A DNA stretch of 64,000 bases from Hibiscus mutabilis (GCA_019671005.1 CM033718.1:35046508-35110507), one strand, 5' to 3'; numbered from the stretch's first letter, positions 22,137 through 34,900 are shown. Numbers and translations are program-made. Notes: generated by a model from the letters alone, not told the origin.

Positions 22137-22145
22137 CCAGGTTTT
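22025..22145 (+). other. T-rich stretch with possible 3' splice sites
   Basis: Runs of T with CTTTATTTTTTAG (ending near 22101) and TTTAGTTTCCAG (near 22140) resemble plant intron acceptors. E has the matching stretch on the - strand (61590-61730), also ending in TTTTTAGGA. Some Athila elements express their env-like ORF from a spliced RNA; whether this is a relic of that is unclear. Confidence 0.35.
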
Positions 22146-22479
22146 CTTTATTTGCTTTTCCACAACAAGACTCACAACCACCATGATAAGGAAATTTATT
22201 GCCGACTACTCGCCACAGCAACCACAACAGAAACTGGCGATGCCCAGGCAACAACAATGGCTTCGGCAACTACTGATGCACATGCAAGTAAACCTGCATC
22301 GGCAAACATGGACCAAATCAAGGCAATGCTATTCACGCGGTACCAGCCACAAGCATTCAACCACTGACCGAAAATTGAATCAAGCAAACGGCACGAAGTA
22401 AACTCATCAATCGAGGTGACGACCTCTCTGACTAACTCATTTCATTTAGTTTCTTTTAAATTTTGTTTCACTTTTACAT

Positions 22480-22515
22480 GCATTGAGGACAATGCTTCTC
22501 TCGAGTTTGGGGGGT
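22480..22515 (+). repeat. Hairpin plus internal polypurine-like tract in C
   Basis: GCATTG-AGGA-CAATGC forms a perfect 6-bp stem with an AGGA loop, followed by GAGTTTGGGGGGTG. A similar module stands directly before the 3' LTR. Confidence 0.75.
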
Positions 22516-22831
22516 GTTGGTTTCTAGTTAGTTTCATGTTTAGTTGCATTCATCTTTAGCAATCACATATAGGTTGCATATGTTACTTGCCATGCCTTTA
22601 ATTTGATTTAATTGCTTAAGACTTGTTGAATATCCAATGATGAATTTTTGCCACTGCACTTAATTGAAATAACCTTTAATTTTAGGATTGCATGAAAAGA
22701 ACTTAGAATTTTACTATGATGCTGAATTTTTTTTACACGGTTGTGGGTTGTTGATTCAAAGAAACTTAGTGAACTTAGGTCGCTTAAAATTTGGGTAAAT
22801 TTAAAATTGAAAATTAAAAGTTAATTTCTTG

Positions 22832-23009
22832 CTAGAGGTGCCCAAAACTGGCTCTAGTAGTAAATACACTTTCTTGCTAGAGAGGCCCAAACTGCTCTAG
22901 TAGTTAATGCACATTAAAGAATCGCTAGAGGTGCCCAAATTGGCTCTAGTCGACTAAAATAAAATAAGAAATTGCTTACTTTGCTAGAGGTGCCCGAAAT
23001 TGGCTCTAG
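22832..23009 (+). repeat. Four CTAGAG...CTCTAG hairpin repeats in C
   Basis: Four copies at 22832-22857, 22877-22900, 22925-22949 and 22984-23009 share the form CTAGAGGTGCCC-AAA-TTGGCTCTAG. The 6-bp ends pair exactly in each. E has three copies at 60928-60953, 60993-61018 and 61040-61065 on the other strand. The surrounding 22516-22831 and 23010-23261 hold no gene. Confidence 0.85.
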
Positions 23010-23261
23010 TGAAAATGAAAATAAATGCCCCGACAATTAAATTGATAAAAGCCTATTGTTCACATAGAATCTTGAAAATCAACTTGTACACAACTACGCA
23101 CACACATTGTCACGAGCATTATAGTTTTGCTCCGGGAAATTTTTGTGCTATCTGAAAAATTTAAAAGGTGATCATACTTTGTGCCACGGTTCCGAGGTTT
23201 GAATTCAAGTTTGAAGCATGTCTTTGATGATTAAAGTCTTGGCAGGTAATTGTTAGTTTGC

Positions 23262-23299
23262 ATTGCTTGAGGACAAGCAATAGTTCGAGTTTGGGGGCA
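23262..23299 (+). other. Perfect 8-bp hairpin and polypurine tract of C
   Basis: ATTGCTTG-AGGA-CAAGCAAT (23262-23281) is a perfect stem with a 4-base loop. It is followed by GAGTTTGGGGGCA, which ends at the LTR start TGATAAGTG at 23300. Confidence 0.85.
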
Positions 23300-24814
23300 T
23301 GATAAGTGTTCAAAAGTACTATTTTTATTACCCTTTTTACTCATATTATTGTTAGACTTAAGCTCATATTAGTTGCATAATTAGTTATTCATGCATTAAT
23401 TCATGTTTCTTTCCACTGTTGAGCTTGATTACATAACTTGGTGATTTTTGTGGAAAAAGATGCTGCTTTGGTGTGTTTTTGTGTGTGTATGTGCAGGATC
23501 ACTTGCCAAAGCAATGCCGAGCTAGTTGCCAGGGCAATGCATGAAGGATATGCCGAGCTAGTTGCCAGGGCAATGCATGAAGGAGACGCCGAGCCAGTTG
23601 CCATGGCAATTGTCGACAAAAGGAAAATGCAATAGGGATGTCGAAATTGATGACTAGACAAGCCCAAGATGACGTGGAACAAAGCCCAAACCCAAAGGAA
23701 TTTGATTGCCATGCAGAGATTAAAGAAGAATTAAATTCCGAGAAGATAGGAGAAGTTCTAGTAGGAATACAATTATAATAAAGAATTATATTCTTTAAAG
23801 ATAATTTAATTCCAACTTAAACTCCTCCTCAAAGAAGGACTTTGGCCTAGCCCTTTAAATAGCAAGGAGATTTCGACAATCCATGGAGAGAAAAATAGAG
23901 AAATTTCGATAGAGAGCATTAGGGGAAATTTCGACTTCTTCTTCTTCTTTGCTTCCATTAGATTCATGGTTTGGGGATTATTCTTTGTATATCTTTTGAA
24001 CCCAACCATGAACTAACTTGATCGGTTGGGGTTATTGTGTTTTGTTGTTGTGAGAAACAATTGGATTTTGTTTAGGTAATAAGAGTTTGCACTTTTCTAT
24101 TCAAGGTTTTCTCATTCTTGGCTTTTATTCTTGTTTGCGAGTGAATTGGGAGAGGATCTCGTAACTTCATCTATTTATCTAATATCGGGAGAGTTAGATT
24201 CAAGAAACGAATGAGTATGGTCTTTATTCAATCTATTGATGGTGAAGATTAATCCGGCTTAGGAATAAGTTAAGGATTTCAACGGCTAAGAGGAGCGCAA
24301 GATTGGTTGTTGTTCACCCTTGATTCACGCAGGGATGTATTATCAAGGCATGCACAAGTAGCTAGAGTTTCGACTTAGGGATAAGAAGAAACCATTGAAG
24401 AACGCTCTGCCGAACCTTGAAGTTGCTGCCCAGACGCCCAAGTAGTTGCCCAACTAGTTGCCCAGGCAACCATCGATTAGTTGCCAAGGCAACCCCGTTG
24501 TGCAAGTTGCCACGGCAACTGAGTTGCCCGTGCACTTTTTTTACCAAGATGATCCAATCGGCTATCACACCTCAACTCACGATAACCTGGCCTATCTCTC
24601 TCTTTTTCTTTCATCTATTCTTTTAGTTTATTGCTTTTACTTTTCTCGTTAATTAAAACCTATATTATCAATTGTGTTTTTATTTTCACAGTGCAGTAAC
24701 TTAAGCAAAGTGGCCCAAACCAATCCCTGTGGAGACGATACTCGATACTCATATCACTTTATTACTTGCGACGTGTATACTTGCACATTTGCGTAGCACT
24801 TATCACACGCAACA
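23300..24814 (+). mobile_element. C 3' LTR
   Basis: This is 1515 bp and nearly identical to the 5' LTR. It keeps all six exact palindromes (23526, 23562, 23598, 24458, 24481, 24507). The TATA box has one changed base. Confidence 0.92.
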
Positions 24815-24819
24815 ACATC

Positions 24820-25338
24820 ACCAATATATTTACCCCAAAATTCCTTTAAGAAGAATTCCCATGTAATTTGTTCTTGAGGAATCTAAAAAGAAATGGTAAT
24901 CTACCAAACTTAAGCAGGTTCAATCAATAGTAATACTACTCCTTCCATCTTCCCTTGATCATTATATCGAATATTATCGAGCTTGATTGTAATATTGTTC
25001 AACCAAAAGTCTATAGTCATCGAATCAACATCCGTACCACCATAATATTCTAGTGCTTCATCCTGAGGTATATTTTGGTTTACTTCATCACCCTCACTTT
25101 GCACAGAAACAACCTGCTCAAAAATATATCTAGAACTCTGATGTTTCGATATCTTAACAGAATACCCATATTCAAAAAATTTTAATACAGAGTAGCATTA
25201 CTAATTATAGAACATCAAGGTATATACACATATTCATCAGCAATTATGACATCCTAGTGGCATGTATACATTTCCAACTTATTTCAAACTCAATTTCTAT
25301 CTAGAATTGACTAAACCTGTAGCTCTGATACCAATAAA
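24820..25338 (-). pseudogene. G internal A: gag fragment and leader
   Basis: A 64-codon open frame at 24910-25104 has YYGGTDVDSMTIDFWLNNI and LDNIRYNDQGKMEGVVLLL, a piece of the gag domain (FRG..DP..A..WL..) in diverged form. The frame stops soon after, and the sequence goes over into the protease region at the C site, so most of gag is deleted. The same fragment with few changes is at 31566-31760 in internal B. Confidence 0.7.
25322..25333 (-). other. Primer-binding site, internal A (tRNA-iMet)
   Basis: On the - strand TGGTATCAGAGC, exact complement of the initiator tRNA-Met 3' end, lies 5 bases inside the LTR2 edge. Confidence 0.9.
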
Positions 25339-28300
25339 TGTAACACCCATTTTCCCATATTTTTTACCAAATACGTGTCAGAGATGTTACTAAAAAAAAT
25401 TAAAACAATTTTTTTTCTAGCAAAGTTAATTAGGTTGTTTGCGTTGTCCTTACTCAAAAATTTATATAAAATTTTATAGACATTGAAATTTCATTCAGTC
25501 TTTTAATCATATAAATTAATGACTCAAATTCATCATACAAAAATTCAAAGTAATTCCTAGATTCACGTCACAATGACATTTTTCTGGAATTCTGCTCTCT
25601 ATTTTTCCGACCCTTCCTCGATTAAAAATTCATAACTTTTAATATACGAATCGAAATTAGTCACCGTTTGTCTTAAAAGAAACTAGACTCAATTTCCAGT
25701 TTACACGTATAAGATTCACTCTCAAATTCAACTTATGGAATTTATGCTGATTTTTCAAACCCACTGCATTTGTACGATTCTTGAACAGAATTATGTCTTT
25801 CTCCACCATAAGCATATTATTCACTAATGACTTAGTCCTCCATACTATTAGAAATGTATCAAGGCTCACCATGATGATTATCCATATCCAATGAGTTATT
25901 AAGCCAATCATTCTTTAGTCACAAATTATTACAAGCCATAATTAATTTATACATGTCATCTAGTATATCCAATTAAAAAGGATAGATGTCATAACTGTGA
26001 TTAGAGTGATATACCTTCAAATTTAGCATATGATGTTCAGCTACTCTCTCCTTGGTACTCCTTTAAAACCTACGCGTGAACATCATCACACGCTAAGTAT
26101 ATACTTCGTGAGGCAATAATCTTTAATCAAGTGCAATTAACATAATATCAATGTACATAAATAACAATGCATATGATCACCTTACCATTTCATATTCATT
26201 AACATAAATAGATATGTAACAACATGTATGAATATCAAAATGATAAGATTAGATCTTACCAATACCGTTGTCATTTCCACCCGTAAGCTTTCAATGCTTA
26301 CCAATACCTTTTTCCATTTCTATCTGCAAGCTTTCAAGCTTATCTTCCTATTTCTTTTCATTTTTTATTCTTTTCAATTTATTTAGCCTAAGGTATCGAA
26401 TTAAGAGATTCTATGTACACGAGTCATCATTTAAGTCATCAATGGCTAGCCAACTATACTATCGAACCTCTATATCTTACATTGGGCTTTATTTCATCAT
26501 TTAAGTCATCAATGGCAACATATATCAATATATATATATACAACAGTTGGTAGTTTATATCGTGAATAATATTTCAATTTCATCAATGTAAGAAATCATA
26601 TGGTCAATGCATTTTATATTTAAATTATTGACATATTACGATATGTCAATCATATGCCTAATGACATAAATATCATAGCAACAATAATTTAGGGTAGGCT
26701 CATCGCAAGCCATCCCAATCATGTATAAAATATCAATGTAGTATGACATGTATGCAATTGCACTCACCTGGGCCATTTATTTGTATGCCTCACTAAGTCC
26801 TATTGATCTTTTCCTTCATAGTACCTCGAACCTCCCTTGATTCGAGCTTAACTTCATAAATCACATAAATAAAATATTTGTTAGATCCCAATCTAACAAT
26901 ATCTTAGACATATTGTCCAATATATTTATTCGAATACAAAATTTCCAAACGTCTTCCTTTCTCCCTTGTACTGTTCAGAACTCATTATGGTCCTTAGTGA
27001 CTAATTTGAACTTCCATTAACCCCTTTCAAGCTTACTGATTAACCTTAGATACAAAGTGTATCAATTCTCATTTTCTGGCAGTTTGCAATACCTTGAAAG
27101 AAATATTTCTATAAAATGATCTACAACTCGGAATTCGACTCCGTTTGTTCTGAAAGAAACTAGATTCGATAATATTTTCACCCATATAAATTAGTAATCC
27201 AAATTCAACTTGTATGATTTATGGCGAATTTTCAAAGTCAATTACAGTGTTGAAATTCGGAACAGACTGGTGTTCTATTTTCTGACCTTTCGTCACTTAA
27301 AAATTAATTTCTTTTGACTCGGAACTCGAAATCAGTTTCCATTTGTTGGAAGCGAAACTAGACGAACAAATATTTATATCGGTATAAAATTCACCATCTA
27401 ACCATTTTTGTAGAATTTATGGTGAATTTTCAAAGTTGGTGCCATAAACTAGTTTTATACACAGCTTCCATGATTAAACTTCAAATTTTTATACTAACTT
27501 CTCCTTATTTCTCTTCTTTTCAATTTAGTCCAATTGCTTGCTTTAAACCACCAACTCATCACCTTCTTCACCAAATAATTATTCAAAATAATTCTATCTT
27601 ATTTTTCATTCTTTGACTAAATAGTCACTAAAAATTAGATTTAGCCCCCATACAATACTTTATTTTTGATTTGGTCACTTAACTTTGACAATTTGTCAAA
27701 ATTGTCACTAATTCGATTCAACATCAATTTAACATTCTAACTTCAATTTCATGTCTCTAACATCATTAATAACAAAAATACACACCAAAACATAAAAATC
27801 AGATTTGGTCCTCTAACTTTTAAACTTGCCGAATTGGTCCCTATTCTTTTATTCCTTGAATTTCATCATTTCAAGCATAGAAATAACACTACAACATCAT
27901 TTCTAACTTGATTGAACCTTAAAACATGAAAACTCAACATTTTCTTCAACCACCATAATCACCAATCTCAACTTAGAAGCATGGTAACCATGTGAAAATT
28001 ATACCAAATGAAAGAGAATTCAAAGGAGATCAAATCTTTGTTTCATGACTCAACTCAAAAACCAACTAAATCAAGCCAAAAATTGAATTGAAAATTTTCT
28101 TACCTAGCTTGAAGGAGACTCACGGTAGACTTGGAGAAGTTGAGAGAATTCTATAACTTTTTCTTTCTTTAATTCTATGCCAAATGGCATTAAATAATCC
28201 TTATTTTAATAAAAAATCCTTCATAGTAAAATGATCATTCTACCCTTGGGTTATGACCAATTAGGTGTTGACACCTATGCTTCTATTTAATATTTAGTCA

Positions 28301-28778
28301 AAGATATTTAAAAGGATTGGTAAAATGACCATTTTGCCCTTAATGAATTCTTGTATCTTAAAAAATGCCATTTATGCACTATTTCAAATACCGCATTTTA
28401 ATCGAATCTAACTCGATCAAAAATGATTTAGAACCACAATATCATGTTACTCGGGTCTTCTAAAGACTCCTTTCAAATTTTTATAATATAACGATATCAA
28501 ATGATCATCTGAATTCTATTTAAACTTTAAATGTAATTTCCCAATAATAGAAGCATCGAATCAAACCAAAATTTTTATTTGATTCACACTCTTAAGTGAT
28601 ATGTATATTTATGACATAAAATAATTATTGGGAAAATTACCTTGCTTGTCCCTAAACTTTTCTCTTTTTTTCACTTTAGCCACCAAACTTTCAAAGTTTA
28701 TATTTTATTCGCTGAACTAAAACCACCAACTTTTAATTCTTTTCATTTTGGTCACTAATTAATTAGTGGGGTATTACA
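25339..28778 (-). mobile_element. G LTR2 (shared central LTR)
   Basis: This LTR is 5' LTR to internal A and 3' LTR to internal B. It is 3440 bp, from TGTAACACCC to GGGGTATTACA. Compared with LTR1 it lacks the 82-bp array and about 250 bp around it, with a duplicated CATCATTTAAGTCATCAATGGC at the deletion. It has an extra block near 28240-28330. Confidence 0.9.
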
Positions 28779-28791
28779 ATTCTTCCCCCCT
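28779..28791 (-). other. Polypurine tract, internal region B of G
   Basis: It is identical to that of internal A and directly flanks LTR2. Confidence 0.85.
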
Positions 28792-29017
28792 AAAAAAATT
28801 TGTCCTCGAATTTTAGCACAGACTTGATTCCTTTCTTACCTCAATCTCCCATGTAGTTCATTCTAGAATATGATTCTTTCATTATCTTTTCAGTTTCCCA
28901 TATAGTTTATTCCACTTTACAATTATTCCAGAGAATTTTAGTCCGATGGAATTGATTTGTTCCTCAATTGCTTCATGTAAAACATTCCAAAATCTTAAAA
29001 TAAACCTGGAATCTTTG

Positions 29018-29225
29018 TCAAACACAATGGAAAATAGGAATACCATATGATCTAACAATTTTCCAAATATACAATTCCGTATATTTTCTCAGAGAGTAAT
29101 CCGTTCTTGCTGGTAGGAAATGAGCTGATTTGGTCAGTCGATCCAAAACTACCCAGATTGAGTCTTTCCTAGTCAGTGTCAATGGTAACCTGATTACAAA
29201 ATCCATAATCATTTTTTTCCATTTT
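29018..29225 (-). pseudogene. G internal B: integrase core fragment
   Basis: MDFVIRLPLTLTRKDSIWVV, DRLTKSAHFLPARTDYSL and the break after IVRSYGIPI match internal A. The integrase is cut at the same place as in A (see 28860-29017), so the loss is older than the chain. Confidence 0.8.
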
Positions 29226-29289
29226 CATTTTGGAATAGCAATTGACTAAACTAGACCTGATGACACTTGATGCTCTACTTTAACTTGCT

Positions 29290-30720
29290 GACAAATTAAG
29301 CATTTGGATACGAATTTTGTTATAACTTTTTTCCCTGGCCGCTAAAAATCAATTCTTCACTTCCTGATACATTTTATTTCCTCTCAGAGCATATTTAAAG
29401 GACTATAATGTTTTCGAAAGAATTTCCTTTTTCACTTCTTATCATTGAGAGTATAAGCACGTCATTTATAGTATAAATATCTATTAGACTTCAACTCTAA
29501 ATATGAATATTCTCCACTATCAACTTTCTTCTTTTTCTCTAAACATTTTTCATCTTTTGCATGTGATTCTTTGAGTTTGTCTATAAAAGTAGACATGATG
29601 TTCCATTCAGCAAGAAAAGCACCAACATTCATTATTGATAATTGAGCATCTGACATCCATAGGACTGAAAACATTTTTTGACTAAGTGCTTCTAGAATCA
29701 CATTAGTCTTTTCTGGTTGATAATCTATAATCACACATAATCCCTAATTATCTCTATTCATCACCTTTGCCTCAAACTCAACTCCTTCTATGTTAAAGCA
29801 AAATTTTAAAGCAAAAATAATCGCAGCTAACTCCAAATCATAAGTAGAATAATTTCTCTCATGATTTTTAAGCTTCTTCCATTTTCCCGTCTTGCATAAG
29901 TACACAACCTAAGCCATTATGAGATACATCGCTATCCACCACAAAATGTTTCCTTGATTCTGGTTGAACTAACACCGAAGCTTTTGTCATGATTTTCTTT
30001 AACATTTTAAAGCTTTCTTGACATTCTTTAATCCATACAAATTATACATTTTTCCTGAGCAGCTTCATAATAGAAGCAGCAATCATCGAGAAATCTTTCA
30101 TGAATTGGCGGTAATATCCTACCAATCCGAGAAAACTTCTAACCTCAATAATATTTTTAAGAGATTTCCACTCAATGATAGCTCAAATTTTCTAAGGATC
30201 AACCCAAATTCCCTCAGCCAATACTACATGTCCAAGAAATGTCACTTTAAAAAGCCAAAACTCACATTTAGATAGTTTGACACATAAATTCCTTTATCCT
30301 TAGAATCTATAAAATTGTTCTAAGGTAAGCATCATCATCTTCCTTGGTTTTAAAATAAATCAAGATATCATCTATGAATACCACCACAACTAGTCCAAGT
30401 ATGGCTGAAAAATTCAGTTCATTAAATCCATAAATGTTGCTGGGGCATTAGTTATTCCAAACGACATTACCACAAACTCGAAATGTCCATATTGAGTCCT
30501 AAAAGCCGTTTTTGGAATATTCTGCTCTTTAATCTTCAATTGATGATAGCCCGATCGAAGATCAATTTTAGAGAGCACCACTGCTCCCTTTAATTGATCA
30601 AAAAGATCATCAATTCTTAATAATGACTATTTATTCTTTATCGTCACTTTATTAAGTTGACGATAGTTAATACACAATCTCATCGATCCATCCTTCTTTT
30701 TTTTCAAATAATATTGTTAT
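29290..30720 (-). pseudogene. G internal B: reverse transcriptase / RNase H remnant
   Basis: An open frame of 90 codons (29462-29734) covers the linker after RNase H (VILEALSQKMFSVLWMSDAQ). The RT palm motif FIDDILIY is still readable at 30350-30385. A KIDLRSGYHQLKIKE-like block lies near 30550. Stops and indels occur elsewhere. A block present in A (17065-17140) is missing in B, near 29790. Confidence 0.7.
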
Positions 30721-30773
30721 TTCCAGGGTGATATACTCAGCCGTATAAAACCCCGATCCAATAAATTTTGTTG

Positions 30774-31560
30774 CTATGACTTGAGTTCTCTGAGTTCGTT
30801 AGGTGTCCTACGATACAATGTCATCGAAATAGGTGTTGTACCATGTAGTACATCAATTTCAATTTCCACCTCTCTATCTTGGGGTAATCCCGGAAATTCC
30901 TCAAGAGACATATATGGAAATTCTAGCACAGTAAGTATATCTTCTATCTTCACTTTCTGACTCAAGGTGTCAATCTCAGAAGTTGAGTATATTTTCACAG
31001 CTATTAATTAACAATTTCTTTGTAGATCAATCGATATAGCATCACTATGATAATTTGGCTTCTCACCTACAATTGAAATCATAGATCCGTCTGGTGTCCT
31101 TAAAGTTAATCTTTTTAATTGACATTCTACCACAACATTTTATGCAGACAACCATTCCATCCCCAATACTATTTCAAACTCACAGAACGACAATTCCATG
31201 AGATCAGCAAGGGAAACACATATTCTGAATTATCATTGGACATTTTTGACTTTTTTTATCTAGCACTCTAGCCTATTGGATTGGTTACTATCATATCACT
31301 CCTAATTAATTATACTAGAATGTTTCTTTCCACAATCCTTGCATTCTGGATTAATCCAAACTTCTTCACCTTTATATTCACTCGTTTTAGTATGTACTTA
31401 TTTAGGTCTATTAGCAGGAAAAAAAATCCTTCTTTACTAATAACATTGATTCCTCGTATCCTCGATTAATACATCACCAATATATTTGCTCCAAAATTCC
31501 TTTAAGAAGAATTCCCATGTAATTTGTTCTTGAGGAATCTAAAAAGAAATGGTAATCTAC
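30774..31560 (-). pseudogene. G internal B: protease-RT junction and degraded protease
   Basis: The open frame 30774-30998 has the FPGLPQDREVEIEIDVL and PISMTLYRRTPNELRELKS blocks. 31000-31560 is degraded protease-like sequence with stops. Near 31470 the empty counterpart of the C insertion site (AATACATCACC) is found. Confidence 0.75.
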
Positions 31561-31565
31561 CAAAC

Positions 31566-31993
31566 TTAAGCAGGTTCCATCAATAGTAATACTACTCCTT
31601 CCATCTTCCCTTGATCATTATATCGAATATTATCGAGCATGATTGTAACATTGTTCAACCAAAAGTCTATAGTCATCGGATCAACATCCGTACCACCATA
31701 ATATTCTAGTGCTTCATCCTGAGGTATATTTTGGTTTACTTCATTAACCTCACTTTGCACAAAAACATCCTGCTCAAAAATATATCTAGAACTCTGATGT
31801 TTTGATATCTTAACAAAACACCCATATTCAAAAAAAATTAATACAGAGTAGCATTACTAATAATAGAACATCAAGGTATATACACATATTCATCAGCAAT
31901 TATGACATCCTAGTGGCATGTATACATTTCCAACTTATTTCAAACTCAATTTCTATCCAGAATCGACTAAACTGTAGCTCTGATACCAATAAA
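31566..31993 (-). pseudogene. G internal B: gag fragment, leader and primer site
   Basis: The 64-codon gag piece matches internal A (24910-25104) with few changes. The leader 31761-31976 has no gene. TGGTATCAGAGC (- strand, 31977-31988) is the tRNA-iMet primer site. Confidence 0.75.
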
Positions 31994-34900
31994 TGTAACA
32001 CCTCTTTTCCCATATTTGTTACCAAATACGAGTCAGAGATGTTACTAAAAAATTTAAAACAATTTTTTTCTAACCAAGTTAAATCGATTGTATGCGCTGT
32101 CCTTACTCAAAAATTTATATAAAATTTTATAGACATTGAAATTTCATTCCGTAAAATTCTAATTAAACTAGATTCATTCATCTTTTTAATCATATAAATT
32201 AATGACTCAAATTCATCATACAAAACTTCAAAGAAATTCCTAGATTCACGTCATAGTGAAATTTTTCTGGAATTCTGCTGCCCTATTTTTCTGACCCTTC
32301 CTCGATTAAAAATTCGTAACTTTTAATATACAAATCGAAATCAGTCATCATTTGTCTCCTTTGAATTATCTTTCATTTGCTATAATTTTCACATGGTTAC
32401 CATGCTTGTAAGTTGAGATTGGTGATTATGGTGGTTGAAGAACATGTTGACTTTTCATGTTTTAAGGTTCAATCATGTTAGAAATGATGTTGTAGTGTTA
32501 TTTCTATGCTTGAAATGATGAAATTCAAGGAAGAAAATAATAGGGACCAATTTGGCAAGTTTTAAAGTTAGGGGACCAAATCTGATTAATATGTTTTTGG
32601 TGTGTATTTATGTTATTAATGATGATAGAGACATGAAATTGAAGTTAGAATGTTAAATTGATGTTGAATCGAATTAGTGACTATTTTGACAAATTGTCAA
32701 AGTTAAGTGACCAAAACGAAAATGAAGTATTGTATGGGGGCTAAATCTGATTTTTATTTGTAATGATGGAGTTAAGGTAGAAATGTTGAATTGAGGACTA
32801 ATTTGCAATGTCAATAAGCTTGAATCCTTATCTTTTCATTTTAGTGACTATTTAGTCAAAGAATGAAAAATAAGGGAGAATTATTTTGAATAATTATTTG
32901 GTGAAGAAGGTGATGAGTTGGTGGTTGAAAGCAAGCAATTGGACTAAATTAAAAAGTAGAGAAGTAAGGAGAAGTTAGTATAAAAATTTGAAGTTTAATT
33001 ATGGAAGCTGTGTAGAAAACTGGTTTATGGCAGCAACTTTGAAAATTCACCATAAATTCTAAAACAATGGTTAGATGGTGAATTTTATACGGATGTAAAG
33101 ATTTGTTCGTCTAGTTTCGTGTCCAACAAACGGAAACTAATTTCGATTTCCGAGTCAAAAGATATGAATTTTTAAGTGATGAAAGGTCAGAAAACAGAAC
33201 ACCAATCTGTTCCGAATTTCAGCACTATAATTGACTTTGAAAATTCTCCATAAATTGTATAAGTTGAATTTGGATTATTAATTTATATGGGTGAAAATAT
33301 TATCGAATCTAGTTTCTTTCAGAACAAATGGAGTCGAATTCCGAGTTGTAGATTATTTTATAGAAATATTTCTTTGAAGGTAGTGCAAACTGCCAGAAAA
33401 TGAGAATTGATACACTTTGTATCTAAGGTTAATTAGTAAGCTTGAAAGGGGTTAATGGAAGTTCAAATTGGTCACTAAGGACCATAATGAGTTTTGAACA
33501 ATACAAGGAAGAAAGGAAGATGTTTGGAAATTTTGTATTCGAATGAATATATTGGACAATATGTCTAAGATATTGTTAGATTGGGATCTAACAAATATTT
33601 TATTTATGTGATTTATGAAGTTAAACTCGAATCAAGGGAGGTTCAAGGTACTATGAAGGAAAGGATCAATGGGACTTAGTGAGGCAAACAAAGAAATGGC
33701 CCAGGTGAGTGCAATTGCATACATGTCATACTACACTGATATTTTATACATGATTGGGATGGCTTGCGATGAGCCTACCCTAAATTATTGTTGCTATGAT
33801 ATTTTTGTCATTAGGCATATGATTGACATATCGTAATATGTCAAGAATTTAAATATAAAATGCATTAGCCATATGATTTCTTACATTGATGAAATTGAAA
33901 TATTATTCCAGTATAAACTGCCAACTGTTGATATATATATATATATATATTGACATTATGTTGCCATTGATGACTTAAATGATGAAATAAAGCCCAAAGT
34001 ATGATATAGAGGTTCGATAGTATAGTTGGCTAGCCATAGAGTCATAAACAGCTGTATAAAGATTCTAAGCACTTTAGGTAAACTGCAAAATTTACAAATA
34101 CTCATTGAGGGTATACTCATGCAAGGTTTGCGTATAGGGAAACACTTAGGGTGTTAAGTACTACGGTGCATTTTTATTAATACTCAATGAGGGTTTGAGT
34201 ATACGAAAGCACTTAGGGTGCTAAGCACTATGGTGCAAATAATACACTATACTCAAGTAAGTATATGGTGATGACTCGTGTACATAGAATCTCTTAATTC
34301 GATACCTTGGGCTAAATAAATTGAAAAGAATAAAAAATGAAAAGAAACAGAAAGATAAGCTTGAAAGCTTGCAGATAGAAATGGAAAAAGGTATTGGTAA
34401 GCATTGAAAGCTTACGGGTGGAAATGGCAACGGTATTGGTAAGATCTAATCTTATCACTTTGATATTCATACATGTTGTTACATATCTATTTATGTTAAT
34501 GAATATGAAATGGTAAGGTGATCATATGCATTGTTATTTATGTACATTGATATTATATTAATTGCACTTGATTAAAGATTATTGCCTCACTAAGTATATA
34601 CTTTGCGTGTGATGATGTTCACGCGTAGGTTTTAAAGGAGTACCAAGGAGAGAGTAGCTGAGCATCATATACTAAATTTGAAGGTATATCACTCTAATCA
34701 TAGTTATGACATCTATCCTTTTTAATTGAATATACTAGATGGCATGTATAAATTAATTATGGCTTGTAATAATTTGTGACTAAAGAATGATTGGCTTAAT
34801 AACTCATATGATATGGATAATGATCATGGTGAGCCTTGATACATTTATAATAGTATGGAGGACTAAGTCATTAGTGAATAATATGATTATGGTGGAGAAA

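Larger units (their letters stand above)
18829..24814 (+). mobile_element. Non-autonomous Athila-like retrotransposon C
   Basis: C is 5986 bp with 1511- and 1515-bp LTRs running TGATAAGTG...CGCAACA, a primer site for tRNA-Asp, a gag remnant with a zinc knuckle, one long extra frame, and a polypurine tract. It has no protease, RT, RNase H or integrase. The LTRs differ by one substitution and one indel in the first 180 bp, so it moved recently and must have used proteins from a relative. Element E at the right end of the window has a similar LTR and 3' region and keeps pol. C is rich in the palindrome TTGCC(N2)GGCAA. Confidence 0.9.

Noticed and set aside
25322..25333. tRNA-like words at the primer sites (iMet, Arg, Asp)
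   Set aside because: Only the 12-17 bases complementary to tRNA 3' ends are present; no tRNA cloverleaf is found near them.
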